This document shows, in pieces, positions 22,728 to 36,320 of a DNA stretch of 64,000 bases. The stretch is taken from positions 124,001 to 188,000 of the forward strand of contig CALSFV010000653.1 in NCBI GenBank assembly GCA_943737045.1. Direction: 5' to 3'. The notes beneath the pieces were generated by a model, which worked only from the letters and a program-made list of their open reading frames with translations, was not told the origin of the DNA and did no database searches. The position numbers and the translations under genes are program-made. Every line of letters starts with the position of its first letter. Positions within the stretch are counted from its first letter, which is position 1. This stretch comes from Parapristionchus giblindavisi (Eukaryota; Nematoda; Chromadorea; Rhabditida; Diplogasteridae).

Positions 22728-25700
22728 ACAACTGGGAACAGTGTGATAACTGCATCGAATTTTGGAAAAAAAATGGTTTACGTCCAAGTATGACAATAAT
22801 TATTTTTATTTCATTCCAGCATCGGTCGATATTCATTCTGATTAATATGTTTTGTAATCGTCACGTATTGTGGATTAATTTTAAAATAGTGATCAAGTGG
22901 TGAAACGCCGGGTATTGAATTGATAGTCTGATATTCAGCGTGAACCTGGTAAATTTACGTCACTTTTGAAATGTCAAAATTCAGAACTCTCGAGAGCATT
23001 CTCCAAATGGAAAATTTCTAACAGAGAATATCATTCCTTTTTTCAGAGCTATCCAAAAAACTTAAGATGTTAAAGAAAGATAAAGTTTAAAGCGAATTAT
23101 AAGGCTTTTCTTGGACCCTAGTGATTCGACTATGACCACTGTCTGGTTCTGACCCCGGCTAAGCTCTTTGGGCAGGAGCTCGGGTCTGTGAAGCTCACAA
23201 TTGCATGCGCTAGATATGCTTGATAAAGTATCAGTAAGGCAAAGTGATACACAGCTGGGAACAGGGTGATAACTGCATCGAATTTTGGAGAAAAAAAATG
23301 GTTTACGTCCAAGTATGACAATAATTATTTTTATTTCATTCCAGCATCGGTCGATATTCATTCTGATTAATATGTTTTGTAATCGTCAATTATCGTGGAT
23401 TAATGTAAAAATAATAAGCAAGTAGTGAAACGCCAGGTATTGAATTGATAGTCTGATATTCAGCGTGAACCTGGTAAATTTACGTCACTTTTGAAATGTC
23501 AAAATTCAGAACTCTCGAGAGCATTCTCCAAATGGAAAATTTCTAACAGAGACGATCATTCCTTTTTTCAGAGCTATCCAAAAATTTTAAGATATTAAAG
23601 AAAGATAAAGTTTAAAGCGAATTATAAGGCTTTTCTTGGACCCTAGTGATTCGACTATGACCACTGTCTGGTTCTGACCCCGGCTAAGCTCTTTGGGCAG
23701 GAGCTCGGGTCTGTGAAACTCACAATAGCATGCTCTAGATATGCTTGATAAAGTATTAGTAGGACAATGTAATACATTACTGGGAACAGGGTGATAACTG
23801 AATCGAATTTTGGAAAAAAATGGTTTACGTCCAAGTATGACAATAATTATTATTATTTCATTCCAGCATCGGTCGATATTCATTCTGATTAGTATATTTT
23901 GTAATCGTAACTTATCGTGGATTAATTTAAAAATAATAAGCAAGTAGTGAAACGCCGGGTATTGAATTGATAGTCTGATATTCAGCGTGAACCTGGTAAA
24001 TTTACGTCACTTTTGAAATGTCAAAATTCAGAACTCTCGACAGCATTCTCCAAATGGAAAATTTCTAACAGAGACTATCATTCCTTTTTTCAGAGCTATC
24101 CAAAAAACTTAAGATGTTAAAGAAAGATAAAGTTTAAAGCGAATCATAAGGCTTTTCTTGGACTCTCGTGATTCGGCTATGACCACTGTCTTGTTCTTAC
24201 CCCGGCTAAGCTCTTTGGGCTGGAGCTCGGGTCTGTGAAACTCACAATAGCATGCTCTAGATATGCTTGATAAAGTATTAGTAGGACAAAGTGATACACA
24301 GCTGGGAACAGGGTGATAACTGCATCGAATTTTGGAAAAAAAATGGTTTACGTCCAAGTATGACAATAATTATTTTTATTTCATTCCAGCATCGGTCGAT
24401 ATTCATTCTGATTAATATGTTTTGTAATCGTCAATTATCGTGGATTAATGTAAAAATAATAAGCAAGTAGTGAAACGCCAGGTATTGAATTGATAGTCTG
24501 ATATTCAGCGTGAACCTGGTAAATTTACGTCACTTTTGAAATGTCAAAATTCAGAACTCTCGAGAGCATTCTCCAAATGGAAAATTTCTAACAGAGACTA
24601 TCACTCCTTTTTTCAGAGCTATCCAAAAAACTTAAGATGTTAAAGAAAGATAAAGTTTAAAGCGAATCATAAGGCTTTTCTTGGACTCTCGTGATTCGGC
24701 TATGACCACTGTCTTGTTCTTACCCCGGCTAAGCTCTTTGGGCTGGAGCTCGGGTCTGTGAAACTCACAATAGCATGCTCTAGATATGCTTGATAAAGTA
24801 TTAGTAGGACAAAGTGATACACAGCTGGGAACAGGGTGATAACTGCATCGAATTTTGGAAAAAAAATGGTTTACGTCCAAGTATGACAATAATTATTTTT
24901 ATTTCATTCCAGCATCGGTCGATATTCATTCTGATTAATATGTTTTGTAATCGTCAATTATCGTGGATTAATGTAAAAATAATAAGCAAGTAGTGAAACG
25001 CCAGGTATTGAATTGATAGTCTGATATTCAGCGTGAACCTGGTAAATTTACGTCACTTTTGAAATGTCAAAATTCAGAACTCTCGAGAGCATTCTCCAAA
25101 TGGAAAATTTCTAACAGAGACTATCACTCCTTTTTTCAGAGCTATCCAAAAAATTTAAGATGTTAAAGAAAGATAAAGTTTAAAGCGAATTATAAGGCTT
25201 TTCTTGGACCCTAGTGATTCGACTATGACCACTGTCTGGTTCTGACCCCGGCTAAGCTCTTTGGGCAGGAGCTCGGGTCTGTGAAGCTCAAAATTGCATG
25301 CGCTAGATATGCTTGATAAAGTATCAGTAAGGCAAAGTGATACACAGCTGGGAACAGGGTGATAACTGCATCGAATTTTGGAGAAAAAAAATGGTTTACG
25401 TCCAAGTATGACAATAATTATTTTTATTTCATTCCAGCATCGGTCGATATTCATTCTGATTAATATGTTTTGTAATCGTCAATTATCGTGGATTAATGTA
25501 AAAATAATAAGCAAGTAGTGAAACGCCAGGTATTGAATTGATAGTCTGATATTCAGCGTGAACCCGGTAAATTTACGTCACTTTTGAAATGTCAAAATTC
25601 AGAACTCTCGAGAGCATTCTCCAAATGGAAAATTTCTAACAGAGACTATCATTCCTTTTTTCAGAGCTATCCAAAAATTTTAAGATATTAAAGAAAGATA

Positions 25701-26628
25701 AAGTTTAAAGCGAATTATAAGGCTTTTCTTGGACCCTAGTGATTCGACTATGACCACTGTCTGGTTCTGACCCCGGCTAAGCTCTTTGGGCAGGAGCTCG
25801 GGTCTGTGAAACTCACAATAGCATGCTCTAGATATGCTTGATAAAGTATTGGTAGGACAATGTAATACACAACTGGGAACAGGGTGATAACTGCATCGAA
25901 TTTTGGAAAAAAAATGGTTTACGTCCAAGTATGACAATAATTATTTTTATTTCATTCCAGCATCGGTCGATATTCATTCTGATTAATATGTTTTGTAATC
26001 GTTAATTATCGTGGATTAATGTAAAAATAATAAGCAAGTAGTGAAACGCCAGGTATTGAATTGATAGTCTGATATTCAGCGTGAACCTGGTAAATTTACG
26101 TCACTTTTGAAATGTCAAAATTCAGAACTCTCGAGAGCATTATCCAAATGGAAAATTTCTAACAGAGACTATCATTCCTTTTTTCAGAGCTATCCAAAAA
26201 TTTTAAGATATTAAAGAAAGATAAAGTTTAAAGCGAATTATAAGGCTTTTCTTGGACCCTAGTGATTCGACTATGACCACTGTCTGGTTCTGACCCCGGC
26301 TATGCTCTTTGGGCAGGAGCTCGGGTCTGTGAAACTCACAATAGCATGCTCTAGATATGCTTGATAAAGTTTTAGTAGGACAATGTAATACACAACTGGG
26401 AACAGGGTGATAACTGGATCGAATTTTGGAAAAAAATAGTTTACGTCCAAGTATGACAATAATTATTTTTATTTCATTCCAGCATCGGTCGATATTCATT
26501 CTGATTAATATGTTTTGTAATCGTCAATTATCGTGGATTAATGTAAAAATAATAAGCAAGTAGTGAAACGCCAGGTATTGAATTGATAGTCTGATATTCA
26601 GCGTGAACCTGGTAAATTTACGTCACTT

Positions 26629-26638
26629 TTGAAATGTC
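26629..26638 (+). repeat. Target-site duplication, left copy (TTGAAATGTC)
   Basis: Ten bases of satellite sequence are repeated at 26872-26881, flanking the 233-bp insertion. This length fits target-primed reverse transcription. Confidence 0.85.
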
Positions 26639-26871
26639 TCAATTGCCGATGGAAGGTCAGTTCAATTCGATGACAACATTGTGAAGATTAGAGCATAAAC
26701 CGATGATCTTTGTGAAGTTCGTATGAAGGATAAAGAGGAAGACGACTGGACAGTCGATAAGCTGGACAGATGCGGGCAACTCACGAGATACGATTCGCTC
26801 ATTGGAGAACCCTAATGGCGACCCAGCTGACCCATATTAGCTGAATAAAGTTGTTATAATGTAATGTAATG
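26639..26871 (+). mobile_element. Short non-LTR retroelement (5'-truncated LINE or SINE), 233 bp
   Basis: A block unrelated to the satellite splits a monomer and is flanked by the 10-bp duplication TTGAAATGTC. Its 3' end reads GAATAAAGTTGTTATAATG and finishes in a short TGTAA-type tail (TAATGTAATGTAATG), as in LINE or SINE clades that end in simple repeats rather than poly(A). One plus-strand frame from its first base is open for 19 codons and then stops, which could be the C-terminal codons of a truncated LINE ORF. I found no clear tRNA-type A and B boxes. The clade is not recognised. Confidence 0.8.
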
Positions 26872-29800
26872 TTGAAATGTCAAAATTCAGAACTCTCGAG
26901 AGCATTCTCCAAATGGAAAATTTCTAACAGAGACTATCATTCCTTTTTTCAGAGCTATCCAAAAATTTTAAGATATTAAAGAAAGATAAAGTTTAAAGCG
27001 AATTATAAGGCTTTTCTTGGACCCTAGTGATTCGACTATGACCACTGTCTGGTTCTGACCCCGGCTAAGCTCTTTGGGCAGGAGCTCGGGTCTGTGAAAC
27101 TCACAATATCATGCTCTAGATATGCTTGATAAAGTATTAGTAGGACAAAGTAATACACAACTGGGAACAGGGTGATAACTGCATCGAATTTTGGAAAAAA
27201 AATGGTTTACGTCCAAGTATGACAATAATTATATTTATTTCAATCCAGTATCGGTCGATATTCATTCTGATTAGTATATTTTGTAATCGTCAATTATCGT
27301 GGATTAATGTAAAAATAATAAGCAAGTAGTGAAACGCCGGGTATTGAATTGATAGTCTGATATTCAGCGTCAACCTGGTAAATTTACGTCACTTTTGAAA
27401 TGTCAAAATTCAGAACTCTCGAGAGCATTCTCCAAATGGAAAATTTCTAACAGAGACTATCATTCCTTTTTTCAGAGCTATCCAAAAATTTTAAGATATT
27501 AAAGAAAGATAAAGTTTAAAGCGAATTATAAGGCTTTTCTTGGACCCTAGTGATTCGACTATGACCACTGTCTGGTTCTGACCCCGGCTAAGCTCTTTGG
27601 GCAGGAGCTCGGGTCTGAGAAACTCACAATAGCATGCTCTAGATATGCTTGATAAAGTATTAGTAGGACAAAGTAATACACAACTGGGAACAGGGTGATA
27701 ACTGCATCGAATTTTGGAAAAAAAATGGTTTACGTCCAAGTATGACAATAATTATTTTTATTTCATTCCAGTATCGGTCGATATTCATTCTGATTAGTAT
27801 ATTTTGTAATCGTAACTTATCGTGGATTAATTTAAAAATAATAAGCAAGTAGTGAAACGCCGGGTATTGAATTGATAGTCTGATATTCAGCGTGAACCTG
27901 GTAAATTTACGTTACTTTTGAAATGTCAAAATTCAGAACTCTCGACAGCATTCTCCAAATGGAAAATTTCTAACAGAGACTATCATTCCTTTTTTCAGTG
28001 CTATCCAAAAATTTTAAGATATTAAAGAAAGATAAAGTTTAAAGCGAATTATAAGGCTTTTCTTGGACCCTAGTGATTCGACTATGACCACTGTCTTGTT
28101 CTGACCCCGGCTAAGCTCTTTGGGCAGGAGCTCGGGTCTGTGAAGCTCACAATTGATGCACTAGATGTGCTTGATAAAGTATCAGTAAGGCAAAGTAATA
28201 CACAACTGGGAACAGGGTGATAACTGCATCACATTTTGGGAAAAAAATGGTTTACGTCCAAGTATGACAATAATTATATTTATTTCAATCCAGTATCGGT
28301 CGATATTCATTCCGATTAGTATATTTTGTAATCGTAACTTATCGTGGATTAATTTAAAAATAATAAGCAAGTGGTCAAACGCCGGGTATTGAATTGATAG
28401 TCTTATATTCAGCGTGAACCTGGTAAATTTACGTCACTTTTGAAATGTCAAAATTCAGAACTCTCGAGAGCATTCTCCAAATGGAAAATTTCTAACAGAG
28501 ACTATCATTCCTTTTTTCAGAGCTATCCAAAAATTTTTAGATATTAAAGAAAGATAAAGTTTAAAGCGAATTATAAGGCTTTTCTTGGACCCTAGTGATT
28601 GGACTATGACCACTGTCTGGTTCTGACCCCGGCTAAGCTCTTTGGGCAGGAGCTCGGGTCTGAGAAACTCACAATGCATGCTCTAGATATGCTTGATAAA
28701 GTATTAGTAGGACAAAGTAATACACAACTGGGAACAGGGTGATAACTGCATCGAATTTTGGAAAAAAAATGGTTTACGTCCAAGTATGACAATAATTATT
28801 TTTATTTCATTCCAGTATCGGTCGATATTCATTCTGATTAGTATATTTTGTAATCGTAACTTATCGTGGATTAATTTAAAAATAATAAGCAAGTAGTGAA
28901 ACGCCGGGTATTGAATTGATAGTCTGATATTCAGCGTGAACCTGGTAAATTTACGTCACTTTTGAAATGTCAAAATTCAGAACTCTCGAGAGCATTCTCC
29001 AAATGGAAAATTTCTAACAGAGACTATCATTCCTTTTTTCAGAGCTATCTTAAAAAAATTAAGATGTTAAAGAAAGATAAAGTTTAAAGCGAATTATAAG
29101 GCTTTTCTTGGACTCTCGTGATTCGGCTATGACCACTGTCTTGTTCTGACCCCGGCTAAGCTCTTTGGGCAGGAGCTCGGGTCTGTGAAGCTCACAATTG
29201 CATGCACTAGATGTGCTTGATAAAGTATCAGTAAGGCAAAGTAATACACAACTGGGAACAGAGTGATAACTGCATCACATTTTGGAAAAAAATGATTTAC
29301 GTCCAAGTATGACAATAATTATTTTTATTTCATTCCAGTATCGGTCGATATTCATTCTGATTAGTATATTTTGTAATCGAAACTTATCGTGGATTAATTT
29401 AAAAATAATAAGCAAGTAGTGAAACGCCGGGTATTGAATTGATAGTCTGATATTCAGCGTGAACCTGGTAAATTTACGTCACTTTTGAAATGTCAAAATT
29501 CAGAACTCTCGAGAGCATTCTCCAAATGGAAAATTTCTAACAGAGACTATCATTCCTTTTTTCAGAGCTATCCAAAAATTTTAAGATATTAAAGATAGAT
29601 AAAGTTTAAAGCGAATTATAAGGCTTTTCTTGGACCCTAGTGATTCGACTATGACCACTGTCTTGTTCTAACCCCGGCTAAGCTCTTTGGGCAGGAGTTC
29701 GGGTCTGTGAAACTCACAATAGCATGCTCTAGATATGCTTGATAAAGTATTAGTAGGACAAAGTAATACACAACTGGGAACAGGGTGATAACTGCATCGA

Positions 29801-31049
29801 ATTTTGGAGAAAAAAATGGTTTACGTCCAAGTATGACAATAATTATTTTTATTTCATTCCAGCATCGGTCGATATTCATTCTGATTAGTATATTTTGTAA
29901 TCGTCAATTATCGCGGATTAATTTAAAAATAATAAGCAAGTGGTCAAACGCCGGGTATTGAATTGATAGTCTGATATTCAGCGTGAACCTGGTAAATTTA
30001 CGTCACTTTTGAAATGTCAAAATTCAGAACTCTCGAGAGCATTCTCCAAATGGAAAATTTCTAACAGAGACTATCATTCCTTTTTTCAGAGCGATCTTAA
30101 AAAAATTAAGATGTTAAAGAAAGATAAAGTTTAAAGCGAATTATAAGGCTTTTCTTGGACTCTCGTGATTCGGCTATGACCACTGTCTTGTTCTGACCCC
30201 GGCTAAGCTCTTTGGGCAGGAGCTCGGGTCTGTGAAGCTCACAATTGCATGCACTAGATGTGCTTGATAAAGTATCAGTAAGGCAAAGTAATACACAACT
30301 GGTAACAGGGTGATAACTGCATCACATTTTGGAAAAAAAAATGATTTACGTCCAAGTATGACAATAATTATTTTTATTTCATTCCAGTATCGGTCGATAT
30401 TCATTCTGATTAGTATATTTTGTAATCGTAACTTATCGTGGATTAATTTAAAAATAATAAGCAAGTAGTGAAACGCCGGGGATTGAATTGATAGTCTGAT
30501 ATTCAGCGTGAACCTGGTAAATTTACGTCACTTTTGAAATGTCAAAATTCAGAACTCTCGAGAGCATTCTCCAAATGGAAAATTTCTAACAGAGACTATC
30601 ATTCCTTTTTTCAGAGCTATCCAAAAATTTTTAGATATTAAAGAAAGATAAAGTTTAAAGCGAATTATAAGGCTTTTCTTGGACCCTAGTGATTGGACTA
30701 TGACCACTGTCTGGTTCTGACCCCGGCTAAGCTCTTTGGGCAGGAGCTCGGGTCTGAGAAACTCACAATAGCATGCTCTAGATATGCTTGATAAAGTATT
30801 AGTAGGACAAAGTAATACACAACTGGGAACAGGGTGATAACTGCATCGAATTTTGGAAAAAAAATGGTTTACGTCCGAGTATGACAATAATTATTTTTAT
30901 TTCATTCCAGTATCGGTCGATATTCATTCTGATTAGTATATTTTGTAATCGTAACTTATCGTGGATTAATTTAAAAATAATAAGCAAGTAGTGAAACGCC
31001 GGGTATTGAATTGATAGTCTGATATTCAGCGTGAACCTGGTAAATTTAC

Positions 31050-34000
31050 GTCACTTTTGAAATGTCAAAATTCAGAACTCTCGAGAGCATTCTCCAAATG
31101 GAAAATTTCTAACAGAGACTATCATTCCTTTTTTCAGAGCTATCTTAAAAAAATTAAGATGTTAAAGAAAGATAAAGTTTAAAGCGAATTATAAGGCTTT
31201 TCTTGGACCCTAGTGATTCGACTATGACCACTGTCTTGTTCTAACCCCGGCTAAGCTCTTTGGGCAGGAGCTCGGGTCTGAGAAACTCACAATAGCATGC
31301 TCTAGATATGCTTGATAAAGTATTATTAGGACAAAGTAATACACAACTGGGAACAGGGTGATAACTGCATCGAATTTTGGAAAAAAAATGGTTTACGTCC
31401 AAGTATGACAATAATTATTTTTATTTCATTCCAGTATCGGTCGATATTCATTCTGATTAGTATATTTTGTAATCGTAACTTATCGTGGATTAATTTAAAA
31501 ATAATAAGCAAGTAGTGAAACGCCGGGTATTGAATTGATAGTCTGATATTCAGCGTGAACCTGGTAAATTTACGTCACTTTTGAAATGTCAAAATTCAGA
31601 ACTCTCGAGAGCATTCTCCAAATGGAAAATTTCTAACAGAGACTATCATTCCTTTTTTCAGAGCTATCTTAAAAAAATTAAGATGTTAAAGAAAGATAAA
31701 GTTTAAAGCGAATTATAAGGCTTTTCTTGGACTCTCGTGATTCGGTTATGACCACTGTCTTGTTCTGACCCCGGCTAAGCTCTTTGGGCACGAGCTCGGG
31801 TCTGTGAAGCTCACAATTGCATGCACTAGATGTGCTTGATAAAGTATCAGTAAGGCAAAGTAATACACAACTGGGAACAGGGTGATAACTGCATCACATT
31901 TTGGAAAAAAATGATTTACGTCCAAGTATGACAATAATTATTTTTATTTCATTCCAGTATCGGTCGATATTCATTCTGATTAGTATATTTTGTAATCGTA
32001 ACTTATCGTGGATTAATTTAAAAATAATAAGCAAGTAGTGAAACGCCGGGTATTGAATTGATAGTCTGATATTCAGCGTGAACCTGGTAAATTTACGTCA
32101 CTTTTGAAATGTCAAAATTCAGAACTCTCGAGAGCATTCTCCAAATGGAAAATTTCTAACAGAGACTATCATTCCTTTTTTCAGAGCTATCCAAAAATTT
32201 TAAGATATTAAAGATAGATAAAGTTTAAAGCGAATTATAAGGCTTTTCTTGGACCCTAGTGATTCGACTATGACCACTGTCTTGTTCTAACCCCGGCTAA
32301 GCTCTTTGGGCAGGAGTTCGGGTCTGTGAAACTCACAATAGCATGCTCTAGATATGCTTGATAAAGTATTAGTAGGACAAAGTAATACACAACTGGGAAC
32401 AGGGTGATAACTGCATCGAATTTTGGAGAAAAAAATGGTTTACGTCCAAGTATGACAATAATTATTTTTATTTCATTCCAGTATCGGTCGATATTCATTC
32501 TGATTAGTATATTTTGTAATCGTAACTTATCGTGGATTAATTTAAAAATAATAAGCAAGTAGTGAAACGCCGGGTATTGAATTGATAGTCTGATATTCAG
32601 CGTGAACCTGGTAAATTTACGTCACTTTTGAAATTTCAAAATTCAGAACTCTCGAGAGCATTCTCCAAATGGAAAATTTCTAACAGAGACTATCATTCCT
32701 TTTTTCAGAGCTATCTTAAAAAAATTAAGATGTTAAAGAAAGATAAAGTTTAAAGCGAATTATAAGGCTTTTCTTGGACCCTAGTGATTCGACTATGACC
32801 ACTGTCTGGTTCTGACCCCGGCTAGGCTCTTTGGGCAGGAGCTCGGGTCTGTGAAACTCACAATAGCATGCTCTAGATATGCTTGATAAAGTATTAGTAG
32901 GACAAAGTAATACACAACTGGGAACAGGGTGATAACTGCATCGAATTTTGGAAAAAAAATGGTTTACGTCCAAGTATGACAATAATTATATTTATTTCAA
33001 TCCAGTATCGGTCGATATTCATTCTGATTAGTATATTTTGTAATCGTCAATTATCGTGGATTAATTTAAAAATAATAAGCAAGTGGTCAAACGCCGGGTA
33101 TTGAATTGATAGTCTGATATTCAGCGTGAACCTGGTAAATTTACGTCACTTTTGAAATGTCAAAATTCAGAACTCTCGACAGCATTCTCCAAATGGAAAA
33201 TTTCTAACAGACACTATCATTCCTTTTTTTCAGAGCTATCTTAAAAAAATTAAGATGTTAAAGAAAGATAAAGTTTAAAGCGAATTATAAGGCTTTTCTT
33301 GGACTCTCGTGATTCGGCTATGACCACTGTCTTGTTCTGACCCCGGCTAAGCTCTTTGGGCAGGAGCTCGGGTCTGTGAAGCTCACAATTGCATGCACTA
33401 GATGTGCTTGATAAAGTATCAGTAAGGCAAAGTAATACACAACTGGGAACAGGATGATAACTGCATCACATTTTGGAAAAAAATGATTTACGTCCAAGTA
33501 TGACAATAATTATTTTTATTTCATTCCAGTATCGGTCGATATTCATTCTGATTAGTATATTTTGTAATCGAAACTTATCGTGGATTAATTTAAAAATAAT
33601 AAGCAAGTAGTGAAACGCCGGGTATTGAATTGATAGTCTGATATTCAGCGTGAACCTGGTAAATTTACGTCACTTTTGAAATGTCAAAATTCAGAACTCT
33701 CGAGAGCATTCTCCAAATGGAAAATTTCTAACAGAGACTATCATTCCTTTTTTCAGAGCTATCCAAAAATTTTTAGATATTAAAGAAAGATAAAGTTTAA
33801 AGCGAATTATAAGGCTTTTCTTGGACCCTAGTGATTGGACTATGACCACTGTCTGGTTCTGACCCCGGCTAAGCTCTTTGGGCAGGAGCTCGGGTCTGAG
33901 AAACTCACAATAGCATGCTCTAGATATGCTTGATAAAGTATTAGTAGGACAAAGTAATACACAACTGGGAACAGGGTGATAACTGCATCGAATTTTGGAA

Positions 34001-36320
34001 AAAAAATGGTTTACGTCCAAGTATGACAATAATTATTTTTATTTCATTCCAGTATCGGTCGATATTCATTCTGATTAGTATATTTTGTAATCGTAACTTA
34101 TAGTGGATTAATTTAAAAATAATAAGCAAGTAGTGAAACGCCGGGTATTGAATTGATAGTCTGATATTCAGCGTGAACCTGGTAAATTTACGTCACTTTT
34201 GAAATGTCAAAATTCAGAACTCTCGAGAGCATTCTCCAAATGGAAAATTTCTAACAGAGACTATCATTCCTTTTTTCAGAGCTATCTTTAAAAAATTAAG
34301 ATGTTAAAGAAAGATGAAGTTTAAAGCGAATTATAAGGCTTTTCTTGGACTCTCGTGATTCGGCTATGACCACTGTCTTGTTCTGACCCCGGCTAAGCTC
34401 TTTGGGCAGGAGCTCGGGTCTGTGAAGCTCACAATTGCATGCACTAGATGTGCTTGATAAAGTATCAGTAAGGCAAAGTAATACACAACTGGGAACAGGG
34501 TGATAACTGCATCGAATTTTGGAAAAAAAATGGTTTACGTCCAAGTATGACAATAATTATTTTTATTTCATTCCAGTATCGGTCGATATTCATTCTGATT
34601 AGTATATTTTGTAATCGTAACTTATCGTGGATTAATTTAAAAATAATAAGCAAGTAGTGAAACGCCGGGTATTGAATTGATAGTCTGATATTCAGCGTGA
34701 ACCTGGTAAATTTACGTCACTTTTGAAATGTCAAAATTCAGAACTCTCGAGAGCATTCTCCAAATGGAAAATTTCTAACAGAGACTATCATTCCTTTTTT
34801 CAGAGCTATCTTAAAAAAATTAAGATGTTAAAGAAAGATAAAGTTTAAAGCGAATTATAAGGCTTTTCTTGGACCCTAGTGATTCGACTATGACCACTGT
34901 CTTGTTCTAACCCCGGCTAAGCTCTTTGGGCAGGAGCTCGGGTCTGAGAAACTCACAATAGCATGCTCTAGATATGCTTGATAAAGTATTAGTAGGACAA
35001 AGTAATACACAACTGGGAACAGGGTGATAACTGCATCGAATTTTGGAAAAAAAATGGTTTACGTCCAAGTATGACAATAATTATTTTTATTTCATTCCAG
35101 TATCGGTCGATATTCATTCTGATTAGTATATTTTGTAATCGTAACTTATCGTGGATTAATTTAAAAATAATAAGCAAGTAGTGAAACGCCGGGTATTGAA
35201 TTGATAGTCTGATATTCAGCGTGAACCTGGTAAATTTACGTCACTTTTGAAATGTCAAAATTCAGAACTCTCGAGAGCATTCTCCAAATGGAAAATTTCT
35301 AACAGAGACTATCATTCCTTTTTTCAGAGCTATCTTAAAAAAATTAAGATGTTAAAGAAAGATAAAGTTTAAAGCGAATTATAAGGCTTTTCTTGGACTC
35401 TCGTGATTCGGCTATGACCACTGTCTTGTTCTGACCCCGGCTAAGCTCTTTGGGCACGAGCTCGGGTCTGTGAAGCTCACAATTGCATGCACTAGATGTG
35501 CTTGATAAAGTATCAGTAAGGCAAAGTAATACACAACTGGGAACAGGGTGATAACTGCATCACATTTTGGAAAAAAATGATTTACGTCCAAGTATGACAA
35601 TAATTATTTTTATTTCATTCCAGTATCGGTCGATATTCATTCTGATTAGTATATTTTGTAATCGTAACTTATCGTGGATTAATTTAAAAATAATAAGCAA
35701 GTAGTGAAACGCCGGGTATTGAATTGATAGTCTGATATTCAGCGTGAACCTGGTAAATTTACGTCACTTTTGAAATGTCAAAATTCAGAACTCTCGAGAG
35801 CATTCTCCAAATGGAAAATTTCTAACAGAGACTATCATTCCTTTTTTCAGAGCTATCCAAAAATTTTAAGATATTAAAGATAGATAAAGTTTAAAGCGAA
35901 TTATAAGGCTTTTCTTGGACCCTAGTGATTCGACTATGACCACTGTCTTGTTCTAACCCCGGCTAAGCTCTTTGGGCAGGAGTTCGGGTCTGTGAAACTC
36001 ACAATAGCATGCTCTAGATATGCTTGATAAAGTATTAGTAGGACAAAGTAATACACAACTGGGAACAGGATGATAACTGCATCGAATTTTGGAGAAAAAA
36101 ATGGTTTACGTCCAAGTATGACAATAATTATTTTTATTTCATTCCAGTATCGGTCGATATTCATTCTGATTAGTATATTTTGTAATCGTAACTTATCGTG
36201 GATTAATTTAAAAATAATAAGCAAGTAGTGAAACGCCGGGTATTGAATTGATAGTCTGATATTCAGCGTGAACCTGGTAAATTTACGTCACTTTTGAAAT
36301 TTCAAAATTCAGAACTCTCG
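31050..36320 (+). repeat. Higher-order repeat: seven-monomer spacing (~3666 bp)
   Basis: Rare variants recur at +3666 bp: TTTGGGCACGAGCTCGGG (near 31792 and 35450) and TTTTGAAATTTCAAAATTC (near 32627 and 36293). The intervening order of monomer types is also alike. A six-monomer offset (~3142 bp) links the units near 30549 and 33691, which share GTGATTGGACTATGACC. Confidence 0.7.

Larger units (their letters stand above)
15182..23770 (+). repeat. Tandem five-monomer block (~2619 bp), second copy interrupted by an LTR element
   Basis: Private variants in copy 1 recur in copy 2 at +2618 bp before the LTR element and at +6305 bp after it. The difference, about 3686 bp, is the 3682-bp element plus its 4-bp target duplication, with one extra T in a T-run. 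Shared markers include GGCAGGACCTCGGG (near 15820 and 18438), ATAATGCTTTTC (near 16271 and 18891), GGAACAGTGTGATAAC (near 16431 and 22735) and CAGAGACGATCATTCC (near 17243 and 23548). Similarity ends near 23770. Confidence 0.85.
22724..26638 (+). repeat. Satellite array, segment 2 (about 7.5 monomers)
   Basis: The same ~523-bp monomer resumes in phase and orientation after the LTR element and continues to the small non-LTR insertion. The units near 23587-24366 share rare variants with those near 4714-5493 (ACATTACTGGG, ATAACTGAATCG, TTATTATTATTTC), so this stretch is related to a block ~18.9 kb to the left. Units at 24109 and 24632 are nearly identical neighbours. No genes seen. Confidence 0.95.

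Noticed and set aside
22621..22836. 71-codon minus-strand ORF joining satellite to LTR
   Set aside because: It spans the insertion junction: satellite frame fused by chance to the U3-encoded tail of the Gag-like ORF.
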